Positions 46,601 through 55,054 of a stretch of DNA of 64,000 bases are shown here, piece by piece. Made by a program: the position numbers and the translations under genes. The stretch comes from Streptomyces rubiginosohelvolus. Lineage in GTDB: Bacteria > Actinomycetota > Actinomycetes > Streptomycetales > Streptomycetaceae. Each line of letters opens with the position of its first letter. The first letter of the stretch is position 1. The notes under the pieces were generated by a model. The model saw only the letters and a program-made list of their open reading frames with translations, did no database searches and was not told the origin of the DNA. The stretch covers positions 62,001 to 126,000 of the forward strand of contig NZ_BMTW01000018.1 in the NCBI RefSeq assembly GCF_014649875.1, written 5' to 3'.

Positions 46601-49600
46601 CGCTGACCTCCCCCGAGGACACCGCGGCCGATCTCCGCGTGCTGCTGGAACCGGCGGACGCCGCGGGCCACCGCCGACTCACCGTCCACGCCCGCCCCGC
46701 CGACGCGGAAGCCTGGACGGCCCACGCCTCCGGCGTGCTGGCCCCCGGGAGCCCGCAGGCGGACACGGCGGCCCCGGCCGCCTGGCCGCCCGCCGACGCC
46801 TCCCGCATCGACCTGAGCGACGCCTACCAGCGGCTGGCCGCGCGCGGTTACGGCTACGGTCCGGCTTTCGCCGGGCTGCGCGGGATGTGGGTGCGCGGCA
46901 CCGACATATTCGCCGAGGTGACTCTGCCCGACGGGACCGCGGAAGGCTCCGGAGCTACCGCGCACCCGGCACTGCTCGACGCCGCCCTGCACGCCGCGGT
47001 CCTCCAGAGCGGCGGCGAACTGGTGGTCCCCTTCGCCTGGCGGGACGTCACCCTCGCGCCTTCCACGACCCGTGACCTGCGGGTGCGCATCAGCACCGAG
47101 GGCGACGAGGTCACCGTGCACTGTGCGGACCCGCTGGGCCGGACCGTCGCCACCGTCGCCTCGCTCACGATGCGCCCCCTCGCGCAGGAAGCGGCGCCCG
47201 GAGACCTCGACGAGGAGGGAGCGGGGTTCGCCCTGCACTGGGCCCCGGTCCCGGAGACTCCCGAGGCGCTCGCCCCGGACGCGTGGGCGGCGCTGTCCAC
47301 CCCCGGACTGGGTGCGGCGCACGACTTCCCCGGGCTCGACGGGGTCGCCCGGCCCGCGCCCGCGGTCCTCGTCACCGCTCTCGGCGGCGACGGGAGCGAG
47401 GACACGCTGCCGGCCGATGTGGACGCGCTCGCCGGGGAGACGACCGACCTGCTGCAGAGCTGGCTGGCGGACCCCGGGTTCTCCTCGGCGCGCCTGGCCG
47501 TGCTCACCCGGGGCGCGCAGTCCGTCGTCGACCGCGAACCGGTGCGCCGGCTGGCCTCCTCGGTGATCACCGGGCTGGTCAGATCCGCCCAGGCGGAACA
47601 CCCCGACGCCTTCCAGCTGATCGACATCGACGACGACCCGGCGTCGCTGCGGGCGCTGCCGCACGCTCTGGCCACCGGCGAACCGGAGCTGGCGGTCCGG
47701 GCCGGGGCACTGCTCCGCCCCCGGCTGCGGATGCCGTCCGGCGGCACGCTCCGGGAGCCGGACGGCCACCGCGCCTGGCGGCTCGACGTGACCAGCAAGG
47801 GGACCCTCGACCACCTCGCCCTGCTGCCCCATCCGGAGGCGGAGGCCCCCCTCGGTCCCCGGGAGGTCCGCATCGAGGTCCGCGCGGCCGGGCTCAACTT
47901 CCGCGACATCGCGGTCGGCCTCGGGCTGGTGGCCAGTGAGAAGACCATGGGCAGCGAAGGGTCGGGCGTCGTCGTCGAAACCGGCGCCGACGTCACCCGG
48001 TTCGCCGCGGGGGACCAGGTGTTCGGCGTCTTCGAACGCTCCCTGGGCCCGCTCGCGGTCGCCGACGAGCGCATGGTCAAACCCCTCCCGGCCGGGTGGA
48101 GCCACGCACAGGCCGCGAGCGTGCCGATCGTGTTCATCACCGCCTACCAGTGCCTGGTCGAGGTGGCCGATGTCCGCCCCGGCGAGTCGGTGCTCATCCA
48201 CACCGCCACCGGTGGCGTCGGACTCGCCGCGATCCAACTGGTGCGTCACCTGGGCGGCGAGGTGTTCGCCACCGCGAGCGCCGGCAAGCAGGACACCCTG
48301 CGCGCCTGGGGCGTTCCCGAGGACCACATCGCCTCCTCCCGCACCCTGGACTTCGCCGACGCCTTCCGTGCCGTCACCGGCGGACGCGGCGTGGACGTCG
48401 TCCTCAACTCCCTCGCCAAGGAAGCGATCGACGCCTCGCTGGGGCTGCTCGCCCCGGGCGGACGGTTCGCGGAGATGGGGAAGACCGACATCCGCGACAT
48501 CGGGCGGACCGAGGCCGACCACCCGGGCATCACCTACCGGGCCTACAACATCCTGGGAATCTCCCCCGGCCGCATCGGCGAGGTGCTGGACGAGCTGATC
48601 GCCCTGTTCGAGAGCGGCGCCCTGGCTCATCTGCCGCTGCGCACCTGGGACGTCCACGAGGGCCGTACGCCGTTGCGGATGCTGAGCCGGGCCAAGCAGC
48701 GCGGCAAGCTCGTCCTGACCATGCCGCGCGCCGTCGACCCGGGCCGGCCCGCACTCGTCACCGGCGGTACCGACGGGCTGGGCGCCCAGGTGGCCCGCCA
48801 TCTCGTCGCCGCGCACGGGGTCCGCAGGCTGCTGTTGCTGAGCCGCCGCGGCCCGGACACCCCGGGAGCGACGGAACTGCGGGCCGAACTGGCCGCGTCC
48901 GGGGCGGAGGCGACCGTGGTGGCCTGCGACGTCACCGACCGGGCCGCGCTCGCCAAGGTGATCGCCGAGAACCCGCCCGGCAGCGTCTTCCACACCGCGG
49001 GGGTGCTCGCCGACGCGCCGCTCACCCAGCTCACCCCCGCCCGGCTACGCGCGGTGACGGCCCCCAAGGCACACGGAGCGTGGCACCTCCACGACCTCAC
49101 CCGCGATCTCGACCTGTCGGCGTTCGTCCTGTTCTCCTCGGCGTCCGGAGTGATCGGCAGTCCGGGCCAGGCCAACTACACGGCGGCCAACACCTTCCTC
49201 GACGCGCTCGCCCAGCACCGGCGGGCCCAGGGCCTGGAGGCCACCTCGGTGGCCTGGGGGCTGTGGGCGGAGCAGACCGGGATGACCGCGCACCTGTCCG
49301 AGCGGGCCGTCGGCGCCCTGGCGGGCATCGGGATCGCGCCCCTCGCCACGGACCGAGCGCTGCGGCTGCTGGACGAGGCGCTCGCATCGGCGGGATCGCT
49401 CCGGGTGCCGCTGCGGCCCGCGCTCACCGGCATCCGGCCGGGCAGCAGGGCCGCCCGCCTGTTCGATGAACTGACCGGCCCGGACGACGCGCCCGCCCCG
49501 ACCGGGAGCCGCGACCTCCCCGCCGAAGGGCCTCAGGAGACCGGGCAGGCACGGCAGACCGGGGCGCTTCCCGCGGAACAGCCCTCCGACGAGGCGTTCC

Positions 49601-49830
49601 TGACGCTCGTGCGCTCCCACGCCGCCGACGTGCTCGGCTACGGGGACGCCTCCGCGGTCGGGACGGACGAGGGTTTCCGGGACCTCGGCTTCGACTCGCT
49701 GCTCAGCGTCGACCTGCGCAACCGGCTCAACGCGGCCACCGGACTGCGGCTGCCGGCCGACGTGGTCCTGAAGAACCCGACGCCGCGCGCCCTGGTCGAA
49801 TCCATGATCAAGGCGCTCGGCGAGGCGTGA
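43675..49830 (+). CDS. Type I PKS extension module: KS-AT-DH-ER-KR-ACP
   Basis: A 2051-residue single module. KS (about 12-435) has DTACSSS with Cys178, EGHGTGT and SNLGH. AT (about 547-850) has GHSQGE and YASH (738-741), the methylmalonyl-CoA signature. DH (about 930-1200) has HRVRGTALVP with His939 and DAALH with Asp1102. ER (about 1380-1690) has HTATGGVGLAAIQL; Val stands where a Tyr marks 2S-methyl products. KR has VTGGTDGLG, an Asp in VLADAP (B type) and intact Ser/Tyr. ACP has GFDSLLS. No thioesterase or docking helix is obvious. Working once after the loading protein it gives a saturated 2-methylacyl chain, probably 2-methylbutyryl, as starter for the type II system. Confidence 0.92.
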   Translation: MTQEIPAPHEGQEPIAIVSMGCRYPGGVRSPEDLWRLVASGGDAISPFPGNRGWDLADADGRSSTRHGGFVHDADLFDAKFFGISPREAAGMDPQQRLLLEVAWETFERAGLDKDVLAGSDTGVFVGAMAQEYGPRLHEDNEDAGGYRITGSTTSVASGRIAYWFGLRGPALTVDTACSSSLVALHLAVQALLRGECDRALAGGVAVMPTPGMFIDFSRQGGLSPDGRCRSYSDDANGTAWSEGAGLLLLERQSDALAHGHEILALIRGSATNQDGASNGLTAPSKSAQEKVISLALDRAGLHPHTIDLVEGHGTGTELGDPIEARALAAAYGSGRTAEHPLWLGSLKSNLGHAQAAAGVGGVIKVVQAMRASVMPATLHTGTPSRHVDWGSSGLALLHEARDWNRAEDGPRRAGVSSFGISGTNAHVVLEEAVRAPAPEPTEDDAPAGGPHVWQLSAPSPDALRTQAAALGAFLTDAPDTAPEDVSRVLRSRTRFAHRGAVVADDAADLARGLGQLASGTHAPTSPGRYRSPTVLSGEARQGSAGPVFVFPGQGSQWRGMGRELMDRSEPFRRSVEACERALDPYVDWRLSDVLRGEDLDRVDVVQPALFAVMVSLARMWEAAGVRPAAVVGHSQGEIAAAYVAGVLTLDDACRIVALRSKALHSVAGSGGMVSVPLGAEATQGLLDAADGTNGKAGIAALNGPSSTVVAGGVQALEDLLAVCEAHGIDARRIEVDYASHTEAMDVLREPLAEGLAGIAPGPGTVPVYSTLTGEPIEASAMDASYWFENLRNPVRFQAAVQRLVDRRHRVFVEISPHPVLTFGLQAILEAAGVRGSVLDTVRRGSGGPGQFLTSAAAAQAVGVPVDLGPLQPPGRRVELPTYAFDRSRYWTSAPAVVPASEAGPDTGDFTLRSLELPTGATVFAARLDPARHPWLADHRVRGTALVPATAFLALLAEAGRSAGLPVVQELTLGVPLTSPEDTAADLRVLLEPADAAGHRRLTVHARPADAEAWTAHASGVLAPGSPQADTAAPAAWPPADASRIDLSDAYQRLAARGYGYGPAFAGLRGMWVRGTDIFAEVTLPDGTAEGSGATAHPALLDAALHAAVLQSGGELVVPFAWRDVTLAPSTTRDLRVRISTEGDEVTVHCADPLGRTVATVASLTMRPLAQEAAPGDLDEEGAGFALHWAPVPETPEALAPDAWAALSTPGLGAAHDFPGLDGVARPAPAVLVTALGGDGSEDTLPADVDALAGETTDLLQSWLADPGFSSARLAVLTRGAQSVVDREPVRRLASSVITGLVRSAQAEHPDAFQLIDIDDDPASLRALPHALATGEPELAVRAGALLRPRLRMPSGGTLREPDGHRAWRLDVTSKGTLDHLALLPHPEAEAPLGPREVRIEVRAAGLNFRDIAVGLGLVASEKTMGSEGSGVVVETGADVTRFAAGDQVFGVFERSLGPLAVADERMVKPLPAGWSHAQAASVPIVFITAYQCLVEVADVRPGESVLIHTATGGVGLAAIQLVRHLGGEVFATASAGKQDTLRAWGVPEDHIASSRTLDFADAFRAVTGGRGVDVVLNSLAKEAIDASLGLLAPGGRFAEMGKTDIRDIGRTEADHPGITYRAYNILGISPGRIGEVLDELIALFESGALAHLPLRTWDVHEGRTPLRMLSRAKQRGKLVLTMPRAVDPGRPALVTGGTDGLGAQVARHLVAAHGVRRLLLLSRRGPDTPGATELRAELAASGAEATVVACDVTDRAALAKVIAENPPGSVFHTAGVLADAPLTQLTPARLRAVTAPKAHGAWHLHDLTRDLDLSAFVLFSSASGVIGSPGQANYTAANTFLDALAQHRRAQGLEATSVAWGLWAEQTGMTAHLSERAVGALAGIGIAPLATDRALRLLDEALASAGSLRVPLRPALTGIRPGSRAARLFDELTGPDDAPAPTGSRDLPAEGPQETGQARQTGALPAEQPSDEAFLTLVRSHAADVLGYGDASAVGTDEGFRDLGFDSLLSVDLRNRLNAATGLRLPADVVLKNPTPRALVESMIKALGEA

Positions 49831-49838
49831 GGGGCCGC

Positions 49839-49881
49839 TGGATCACCACTGTAGGGCCGCTCGACGTGGCCCTGCCAGATT
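49839..49881 (+). promoter_or_regulatory. Weak SARP-type promoter candidate of the aromatase operon
   Basis: TGGATCA (49839), TGTAGGG (49850) and TCGACGT (49861) with 11-bp period, 8 bp, then CAGATT (49876-49881). Only the last heptamer has the TCGA core. The operon could also be read through from the PKS genes, 90 bp upstream. Confidence 0.35.
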
Positions 49882-49920
49882 CCCCGTACCGCGTTCGCGG
49901 ACCGGGAGGAAGGGTTCGAG

Positions 49921-50856
49921 ATGAGCAAGACCGAGGTGACCCACACGATCACAGTGCCCGCCGGGGCGGACGCCGTGTACCGCGTCGTGTCCGACGTCGG
50001 GCTGTGGCCGCTGTACTTCCCGCCCACGCTCCGGGCCGAGCGGGTGTCGGGGGACGACCGTGAGGAACGCATCCGGATCTGGGCCATGGCCAACGACGAG
50101 ATCCGGACCTGGGAGTCCCGTCGCCGGCTGCGCCCCGAGGCGCACCGGGTCGAGTTCGAGCAGGCCACTCCCACCGACCCGGTCGCCGAGATGGGCGGCG
50201 CGTGGTCGGTGACGGAGCACGGCGACGGGACCAGCACGGTCGTCCTCGACCACTTCTATCGCGCCACCGGCGACAACCCGGCCCAACTCGCCCGTATCGC
50301 ACGGGCGGTGGAGGACAACAGCACATCAGAGCTGGAGCACCTGCGCCGGGCGGTCGAGCGGGGTGAGAACGAGCGGGAACTCCTGCTGGACTTCTCCGAC
50401 TCGCTGACCATCCGCGGCTCCCTGAAGGACACGTACGACTTCCTGTACGACGTGCGGCACTGGCCGGACCGCATCCCGCACGTGCTGCGCATCGGGCTCC
50501 GCGAGGACGTCGAGGGTCTCCAGCACATGGAGATGGACACCCGCTCACCGGACGGCTCGGTCCACACGACCGTCTCGGGCCGGGTCTGCGAGCCGCAGAA
50601 GCGCATCGCCTACAAGCAGGTGAAGCTGCCGCCCGCGCTCCAGGCGCACAACGGCGAGTGGCTGTTCACCTCGCCCGCCGACGGTGTGGTCGAGGTGACC
50701 TCCCGGCACCGGGTGATCCTCGACCCCGAGGGCATCGCGGCGCTGCCCAACCCGCCCGCGTCACTCGAAGAGGCCCGCAAGGCCGTGCGCGACTCCCTGG
50801 GCGCGAACAGCCGGGCGACGCTGGCCAGGGCCCAGGAGTACGTCGAGGCCCGCTGA
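49921..50856 (+). CDS. Didomain aromatase/cyclase (SRPBCC)
   Basis: A 311-residue protein with two START/SRPBCC domains (about residues 4-145 and 155-300), as in ActVII. The first domain has VYRVVSDVGLWPLYFPPT and the second has TYDFLYDVRHWPDRIPHV, each marking the hydrophobic pocket entrance. Such enzymes fold and dehydrate the first ring of C-9-reduced polyketides, in line with the presence of a C-9-type ketoreductase at 56549. The ATG follows GGGAGGAAGGG. It begins an operon with ACP and acyl-ACP dehydrogenase genes. Confidence 0.9.
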   Translation: MSKTEVTHTITVPAGADAVYRVVSDVGLWPLYFPPTLRAERVSGDDREERIRIWAMANDEIRTWESRRRLRPEAHRVEFEQATPTDPVAEMGGAWSVTEHGDGTSTVVLDHFYRATGDNPAQLARIARAVEDNSTSELEHLRRAVERGENERELLLDFSDSLTIRGSLKDTYDFLYDVRHWPDRIPHVLRIGLREDVEGLQHMEMDTRSPDGSVHTTVSGRVCEPQKRIAYKQVKLPPALQAHNGEWLFTSPADGVVEVTSRHRVILDPEGIAALPNPPASLEEARKAVRDSLGANSRATLARAQEYVEAR

Positions 50857-50911
50857 ACCACACGCAGTCCGCACCGACCGCAGTCACACCCGACGAGAAA
50901 GGCGATCCGCC

Positions 50912-51169
50912 ATGGCCGAACTGACGATCGACGAGCTGAGGACGTTCCTGAAGAGCGCGATGGGGGAGGACGAGACGATCGACCTCTCCGGGGACATCCT
51001 GGACACCCGGCTGACCGACCTGGGCTTCGACTCGCTCGCCGTCATCGCGACGACGAGCAGCCTGGAGCAGCACTTCAAGCTCAAGCTCCCGGAGGACGGG
51101 ATATCGGAGATCGAGACGCCCAGGGACTTCCTCGACGTCTTCAACCAGCAGCTCTCCCAGGCGGCGTGA
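50912..51169 (+). CDS. Type II PKS acyl carrier protein
   Basis: An 85-residue acidic carrier protein with the phosphopantetheine site DLGFDSLAV (Ser at about residue 41). It should carry the growing aromatic polyketide on the KS-alpha/CLF pair encoded at 52379-54861. Only one free ACP gene is in the window. Its TGA overlaps a GTG of the next gene (GTGA). ATG follows GAGAAAGG. Confidence 0.92.
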   Translation: MAELTIDELRTFLKSAMGEDETIDLSGDILDTRLTDLGFDSLAVIATTSSLEQHFKLKLPEDGISEIETPRDFLDVFNQQLSQAA

Positions 51170-52353
51170 GCGGCGACGACGGCCGGGAGGCTTCGATGAC
51201 GGACGGTCTGCTGGAGCGGGTACGGACCTTCGTGCACGCGGAGGTCCTGCCCCGGACCGACCATCTCGACAGCCTCCCGGAGGCGCCCACCCGGGAGTCG
51301 GCCCGGCTGCACGAGGCCGGTCTCGCCAATTGGTGGATCCCCGCCGCCTACGGCGGGCAGGGGGTCCCCCTGGTCGACAGCGTCGACATCGTCTCCGAAC
51401 TCGCCTACGGAGACGCCGGGTTCGCCTTCGGGTCGTTCCTCTCCATCCTCGGTACCACCATGCTCCAGCTCTGCGGCGACGACGAGCTGGTGCGCGAGCC
51501 GCTGGAGCGGCTGGCCCGCGACGGCGGCGTCTGCGCGATCCTCGCCAGCGAGGAGGAGGCCGGCAGCGAACTCGCCCGGATCAGCACCACGTTCCGGCGC
51601 GACGGCGATCGACTGGTCCTCGACGGTGACAAGTACTTCTCCACCAACGCGGACGCGGCCGGACTGCTGCTGGTGGTGGCCCGGGACGCCGAGGACGCGG
51701 CCGACTTCCGCGTGCTGCTCGTCCCGCGCGACACACCCGGGGTGGAGATCGTCAAGCGCTGGGACATGGTCGGCATGCGGGGCTCCGCCACCTACCGGGT
51801 CCGGCTCCAGGACTGTTCGGTACCCGCCGCGCACACCCTGCGCGGCAATGGGCTGCGCAACCTGGAGATGGGGCTCAACGCCAGCAGGATCCTGATCGCC
51901 TCCACCGCGATCGGGGTGTCCCGCCGGGTCCGCGATCTCTGTATGGAGTACGCGGCGGTGAAGCAGGTCAAGGGCGCCCGGCTGGCGGACAACGCCGTGT
52001 TCGCCGGGAAGCTCGGCCAGATCGAGATGCTCATCGACGTGATGCGCCACCAGTGCCGGGCGGCCGCGGCGGAGTTCGACCGGTACCTGTCGGGCGCCGA
52101 ACCGGCCTCCGCCCTGTACCGGACCGGCACACTGCGCTCGGCGCTGGCCGCGAAGATGTACTGCGGCCAGGCCGGCTGGCAGGTGGCCACCACGGGGTCC
52201 GAGATGTTCGGCGGTCTCGGCTACACCCACGACCACCCGGTCGGGAAGCTGGTGCGCGACCTGCGGTACGTCGGTCTGGTCGAGGGCGGCGACGACGTCG
52301 TCCGCGATCTGCTGTACACGCGTTTCGTGGTGCCGGCGGGCAAGCGGCGCTGA
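51166..52353 (+). CDS. Acyl-ACP/acyl-CoA dehydrogenase-like flavoprotein
   Basis: A 385-395-residue acyl-CoA dehydrogenase homologue. ILASEEEAGSELARISTTF and DKYFSTNADAAGLLLVVA cover the FAD site; GLGYTHDHPVGKLVRDLRYVGLVEGGDDVVRDLL at the C-terminus holds the Glu in the place of the catalytic YEG motif. The start is either GTG 51166, overlapping the ACP stop, or ATG 51196 behind GGAGG. Coupling to the ACP gene suggests an ACP-bound substrate. A fitting role, by inference, is alpha,beta-desaturation of the saturated 2-methylacyl starter to give the alkene that is later epoxidised. Confidence 0.8.
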   Translation: MSGDDGREASMTDGLLERVRTFVHAEVLPRTDHLDSLPEAPTRESARLHEAGLANWWIPAAYGGQGVPLVDSVDIVSELAYGDAGFAFGSFLSILGTTMLQLCGDDELVREPLERLARDGGVCAILASEEEAGSELARISTTFRRDGDRLVLDGDKYFSTNADAAGLLLVVARDAEDAADFRVLLVPRDTPGVEIVKRWDMVGMRGSATYRVRLQDCSVPAAHTLRGNGLRNLEMGLNASRILIASTAIGVSRRVRDLCMEYAAVKQVKGARLADNAVFAGKLGQIEMLIDVMRHQCRAAAAEFDRYLSGAEPASALYRTGTLRSALAAKMYCGQAGWQVATTGSEMFGGLGYTHDHPVGKLVRDLRYVGLVEGGDDVVRDLLYTRFVVPAGKRR

Positions 52354-52378
52354 CCGGGACGGCCGCGCCGCCTCCGGC

Positions 52379-53596
52379 TCACGGGGCGGTGAGGACCATC
52401 GCCGAGGCGAAACCGCCGTGCCCCCGGGCCAGCACCAGCGCACAACGCAGGCTCGCGGTGCGCGGCTCGCCGACGACCAGGTCGATCCTGGGGTCGACGA
52501 GATCGCGCACCGTGCCGGGCACCGCCGGTACGACCCCGTCACGCAGGCTCAGCAGCGCGGTGACGACATCCAGGGCGGAACCGCCGGATATCAGCCGGCC
52601 CACCAGTGACTTGGGCGCGCTGACCGGCACCCGCCGTGCCCCGAAGAGCCGCTCGATCGCCGCCGCCTCGGCCCGGTCGAGCGGAACGCTGCCGGACGCG
52701 TCGGCGAACACCACGTCGACGTCGTCAGGGGTGAGCCCGGCGTCCGAGAGCGCCGCGCGGGCCGCCCGGAGCAGACCGTCGCCCCCGGACCCGGTCACAT
52801 CCGGGTCGAACGCCGCCCCATGCCCGGCCACCACCCCGTACACCGTCTCCGCACCGCGCTCCTCGGCGACCGTGCGGGGCTCCAGGACCAGCACCGCGCC
52901 GCCCTCGCCCGGCACGAAGCCGGTGGAGTCCGCACGGAAGGGCAGATACGCCCGGTCCGGGTCGGCGCTGCCGCTGACCCCGGGCGCCGCCGCGACGGTG
53001 GAGATCCCGTACGGGCACAGCAGGCTGTCGAAGCCGCCCGTCGTCATCACCTGCGTCCCCTTGCGGACCCGCCTGCGGGCGAAGGCCATCGAGTCCAGGC
53101 CGCCGGCCTGCTCCGAGACCACGACCCCGCCCGGCCCCCGCATGCCGCTCCTGATGGAGATCTGGCCGGTGTTGACCGCGTAGTACCAGGCGAAGGACAT
53201 GTACGGGCTGACCGACTCCCAGCCGGTTCCCCACAGTTGCTGAAGCTGCTGCTGGCCGAACTCCAGGCCGCCCGTGGAGCTGGAGACGGCCACGCCGACC
53301 GCGTACTCGGGCAGCTCGGCGGGATCGACCCCGGCGTCGGACAAGGCACCCTCGGCACAGATCAGGGCGAGCCGCGTCAGCCGGTCCGTCTGCGGCGTCA
53401 GCTTCTTGGGGAAGGTGAACTCCGCGTCGAACTCGGGTATCTCGGCGGCCAGCCGTACGGGATAGCCCTCGGCGTCGAACCGGCCGATCGGCCGGATCGC
53501 CGACACGCCCTTGAGGGTCGCTTCCCAATAGGCGTCGAGTCCGGCCCCGTTGGGCGCGATCACATCGACGCCGGTGACGACGACATCCTGATTCAT
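52379..53596 (-). CDS. Type II PKS chain length factor (KS-beta)
   Basis: A 405-residue KS-like protein lacking the catalytic Cys: the segment reads VVSEQAGGLDS, with the Gln typical of chain length factors. It pairs with KS-alpha to set chain length and can decarboxylate malonyl-ACP. Its ATG overlaps the stop of the KS-alpha gene (ATGA), keeping 1:1 synthesis. Unlike most type II clusters, the ACP is encoded on the other strand, convergent, so the three minimal-PKS genes are not one operon. Confidence 0.93.
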   Translation of the reverse strand: MNQDVVVTGVDVIAPNGAGLDAYWEATLKGVSAIRPIGRFDAEGYPVRLAAEIPEFDAEFTFPKKLTPQTDRLTRLALICAEGALSDAGVDPAELPEYAVGVAVSSSTGGLEFGQQQLQQLWGTGWESVSPYMSFAWYYAVNTGQISIRSGMRGPGGVVVSEQAGGLDSMAFARRRVRKGTQVMTTGGFDSLLCPYGISTVAAAPGVSGSADPDRAYLPFRADSTGFVPGEGGAVLVLEPRTVAEERGAETVYGVVAGHGAAFDPDVTGSGGDGLLRAARAALSDAGLTPDDVDVVFADASGSVPLDRAEAAAIERLFGARRVPVSAPKSLVGRLISGGSALDVVTALLSLRDGVVPAVPGTVRDLVDPRIDLVVGEPRTASLRCALVLARGHGGFASAMVLTAP

Positions 53597-54861
53597 GAGG
53601 CGCTCCGCTCCAGGTTCTTGAGTACCATCGCGCTCTGGAATCCGCCGAAACCACTGCCGACGGTGAGGACCGCGCCGAGCTCGCGCTCGCGGGCGGTGTT
53701 CGGCACGTAGTCCAGATCGCACTCGGGATCGGCCTCGTGCAGGTTGGCCGTGGGGACGACCACGCCGTGCCGCATGGACAGCGCGCAGGCCGCGATCTCG
53801 ATGGAGCCGATCGCCCCCAGGGAATGGCCGACGCTCGCCTTGATGCCGCTCATCGGCGTGCGGTAGGCATGGTCGCCGAGGCTGAGCTTGACCGCTGCCG
53901 TCTCGTGCCGGTCGTTCTGCTTGGTGCCCGAGCCGTGGGCGTTGACGTAGTCGATCGCGGTCGGGTCGAGCCTCGCGTCGCCCAGAGCCAGGTCGATCGC
54001 CTCGGACATCTCCTTGCCGTCCGCCTTGAGCCCGGTCATGTGGAAGGCGTTGCAGCGGGACGCGTAGCCGGCCACCTCGGCGTAGATCGTGGCGCCGCGC
54101 CGCCGCGCGTGCTCGTACTCCTCCAGCACCAGAACGGCCGAGCCCTCACCGAGGATCAGCCCCGTCCTGGTCCGGTCGAACGGCCGGCAGGCGGTCGCCG
54201 GGTCGTCGTTGCGGGCGGAGGTGGCCTTGATGACGTCGAAGCACGTCAGGGTGATGGGGGAGATCGGTGCGTCGGTGGCACCGGTGATCATGACATCCGC
54301 GCTGCCGTCCCGGACCAGCTCGGCCGCGTACCCCACGGAGTCGATCCCCGAGGTACAGCCCGTGGAGATCACCGCCGCGGGTCCCAACGCACCGGTCGTC
54401 AGGGCGACTTCCGAGGCGATCGAGCTCGGCAGGAAATAGTCGTACAGATGGGGCGGGGCGAAGGAGGGGTCGACGACCCAGTCCTTGCCGCCGTTCGACA
54501 GCACGGCGTACTCCCGCTCCATCGTCGTCGTGCCGCCGACGGCGCTGCCGATGGCCACTCCGGTGCGCTCGGCGAGCTCGCCGTCGAGTTCCAGACCGCT
54601 GTCCGCGAGGGCCTCCCCGGCGGCCACCATGGCCAGTTGCGACACCCGGTCGGTGCGCCGGGCCTGCTGGCGGGTCAGTCCCAGCGCGAGCGGGTCGAAG
54701 TCGCACTCGGCGGCGACCCGGCACCGGTGCTCGCTCGCGTCGAACTGGGTGATCGTCCTGGTCGCGGTTTTGCCGCTGGTCAGGAGCTGCCAGAACGGCT
54801 CCCTCCCGATTCCGCTCGGCGCGACGACGCCGATGCCGGTGATGACTGCCCTGCGGGCCAT
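53593..54861 (-). CDS. Type II PKS ketosynthase (KS-alpha)
   Basis: A 422-residue condensing enzyme. The catalytic Cys is in ISTGCTSGIDSVGYA (about residues 165-179), and the two catalytic His are in VNAHGSGTKQNDRHE and SVGHSLGAIGSIE. FDRTRTGLILGEGSAVLVLE is family-typical. It condenses malonyl-ACP units onto a starter with the CLF. The ATG at 54861 follows GGAGGG. It heads a two-gene operon. Confidence 0.95.
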   Translation of the reverse strand: MARRAVITGIGVVAPSGIGREPFWQLLTSGKTATRTITQFDASEHRCRVAAECDFDPLALGLTRQQARRTDRVSQLAMVAAGEALADSGLELDGELAERTGVAIGSAVGGTTTMEREYAVLSNGGKDWVVDPSFAPPHLYDYFLPSSIASEVALTTGALGPAAVISTGCTSGIDSVGYAAELVRDGSADVMITGATDAPISPITLTCFDVIKATSARNDDPATACRPFDRTRTGLILGEGSAVLVLEEYEHARRRGATIYAEVAGYASRCNAFHMTGLKADGKEMSEAIDLALGDARLDPTAIDYVNAHGSGTKQNDRHETAAVKLSLGDHAYRTPMSGIKASVGHSLGAIGSIEIAACALSMRHGVVVPTANLHEADPECDLDYVPNTARERELGAVLTVGSGFGGFQSAMVLKNLERSAS

Positions 54862-54913
54862 GTGTTCCCTCCGTGACGGATGACCGGCCGGGTAGGGGTC
54901 CGGCCTGGCTCGC

Positions 54914-54956
54914 AGAGTGCGGGCCGCTCCTTGACTCACGATCCAGGCGCGTTGGA
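54914..54956 (-). promoter_or_regulatory. Weak SARP-type promoter candidate of the KS-alpha/CLF operon
   Basis: On the minus strand: TCCAACG (54956-54950), TGGATCG (54945-54939) and TCAAGGA (54934-54928) with 11-bp period, 8 bp, then CACTCT (54919-54914). Heptamers are degenerate; the geometry agrees with the better sites. Confidence 0.35.
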
Positions 54957-54979
54957 GACCCGGGGGCCGTCCGGGGAGG

Positions 54980-55022
54980 TCGAGCGGTGCTCCGCGCGGG
55001 GTCGAGCCCGCCGGACGAGGGT
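54980..55022 (+). promoter_or_regulatory. SARP-type promoter of the SRPBCC/MBL operon
   Basis: TCGAGCG (54980), TCCGCGC (54991) and TCGAGCC (55002) with 11-bp period, 8 bp, then GAGGGT (55017-55022). The ATG of the SRPBCC gene is 32 nt further on. Confidence 0.55.
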
Positions 55023-55054
55023 GGCCGAAACCCGGCAATCATGTGGGAGGAACC

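Noticed and set aside
39511..49830. A 3439-codon open frame spanning both type I PKS genes
   Set aside because: Its first 1380 codons are a shadow of the first PKS gene in another frame. Only from 43675 on does it encode PKS domains. It is not a single giant protein.
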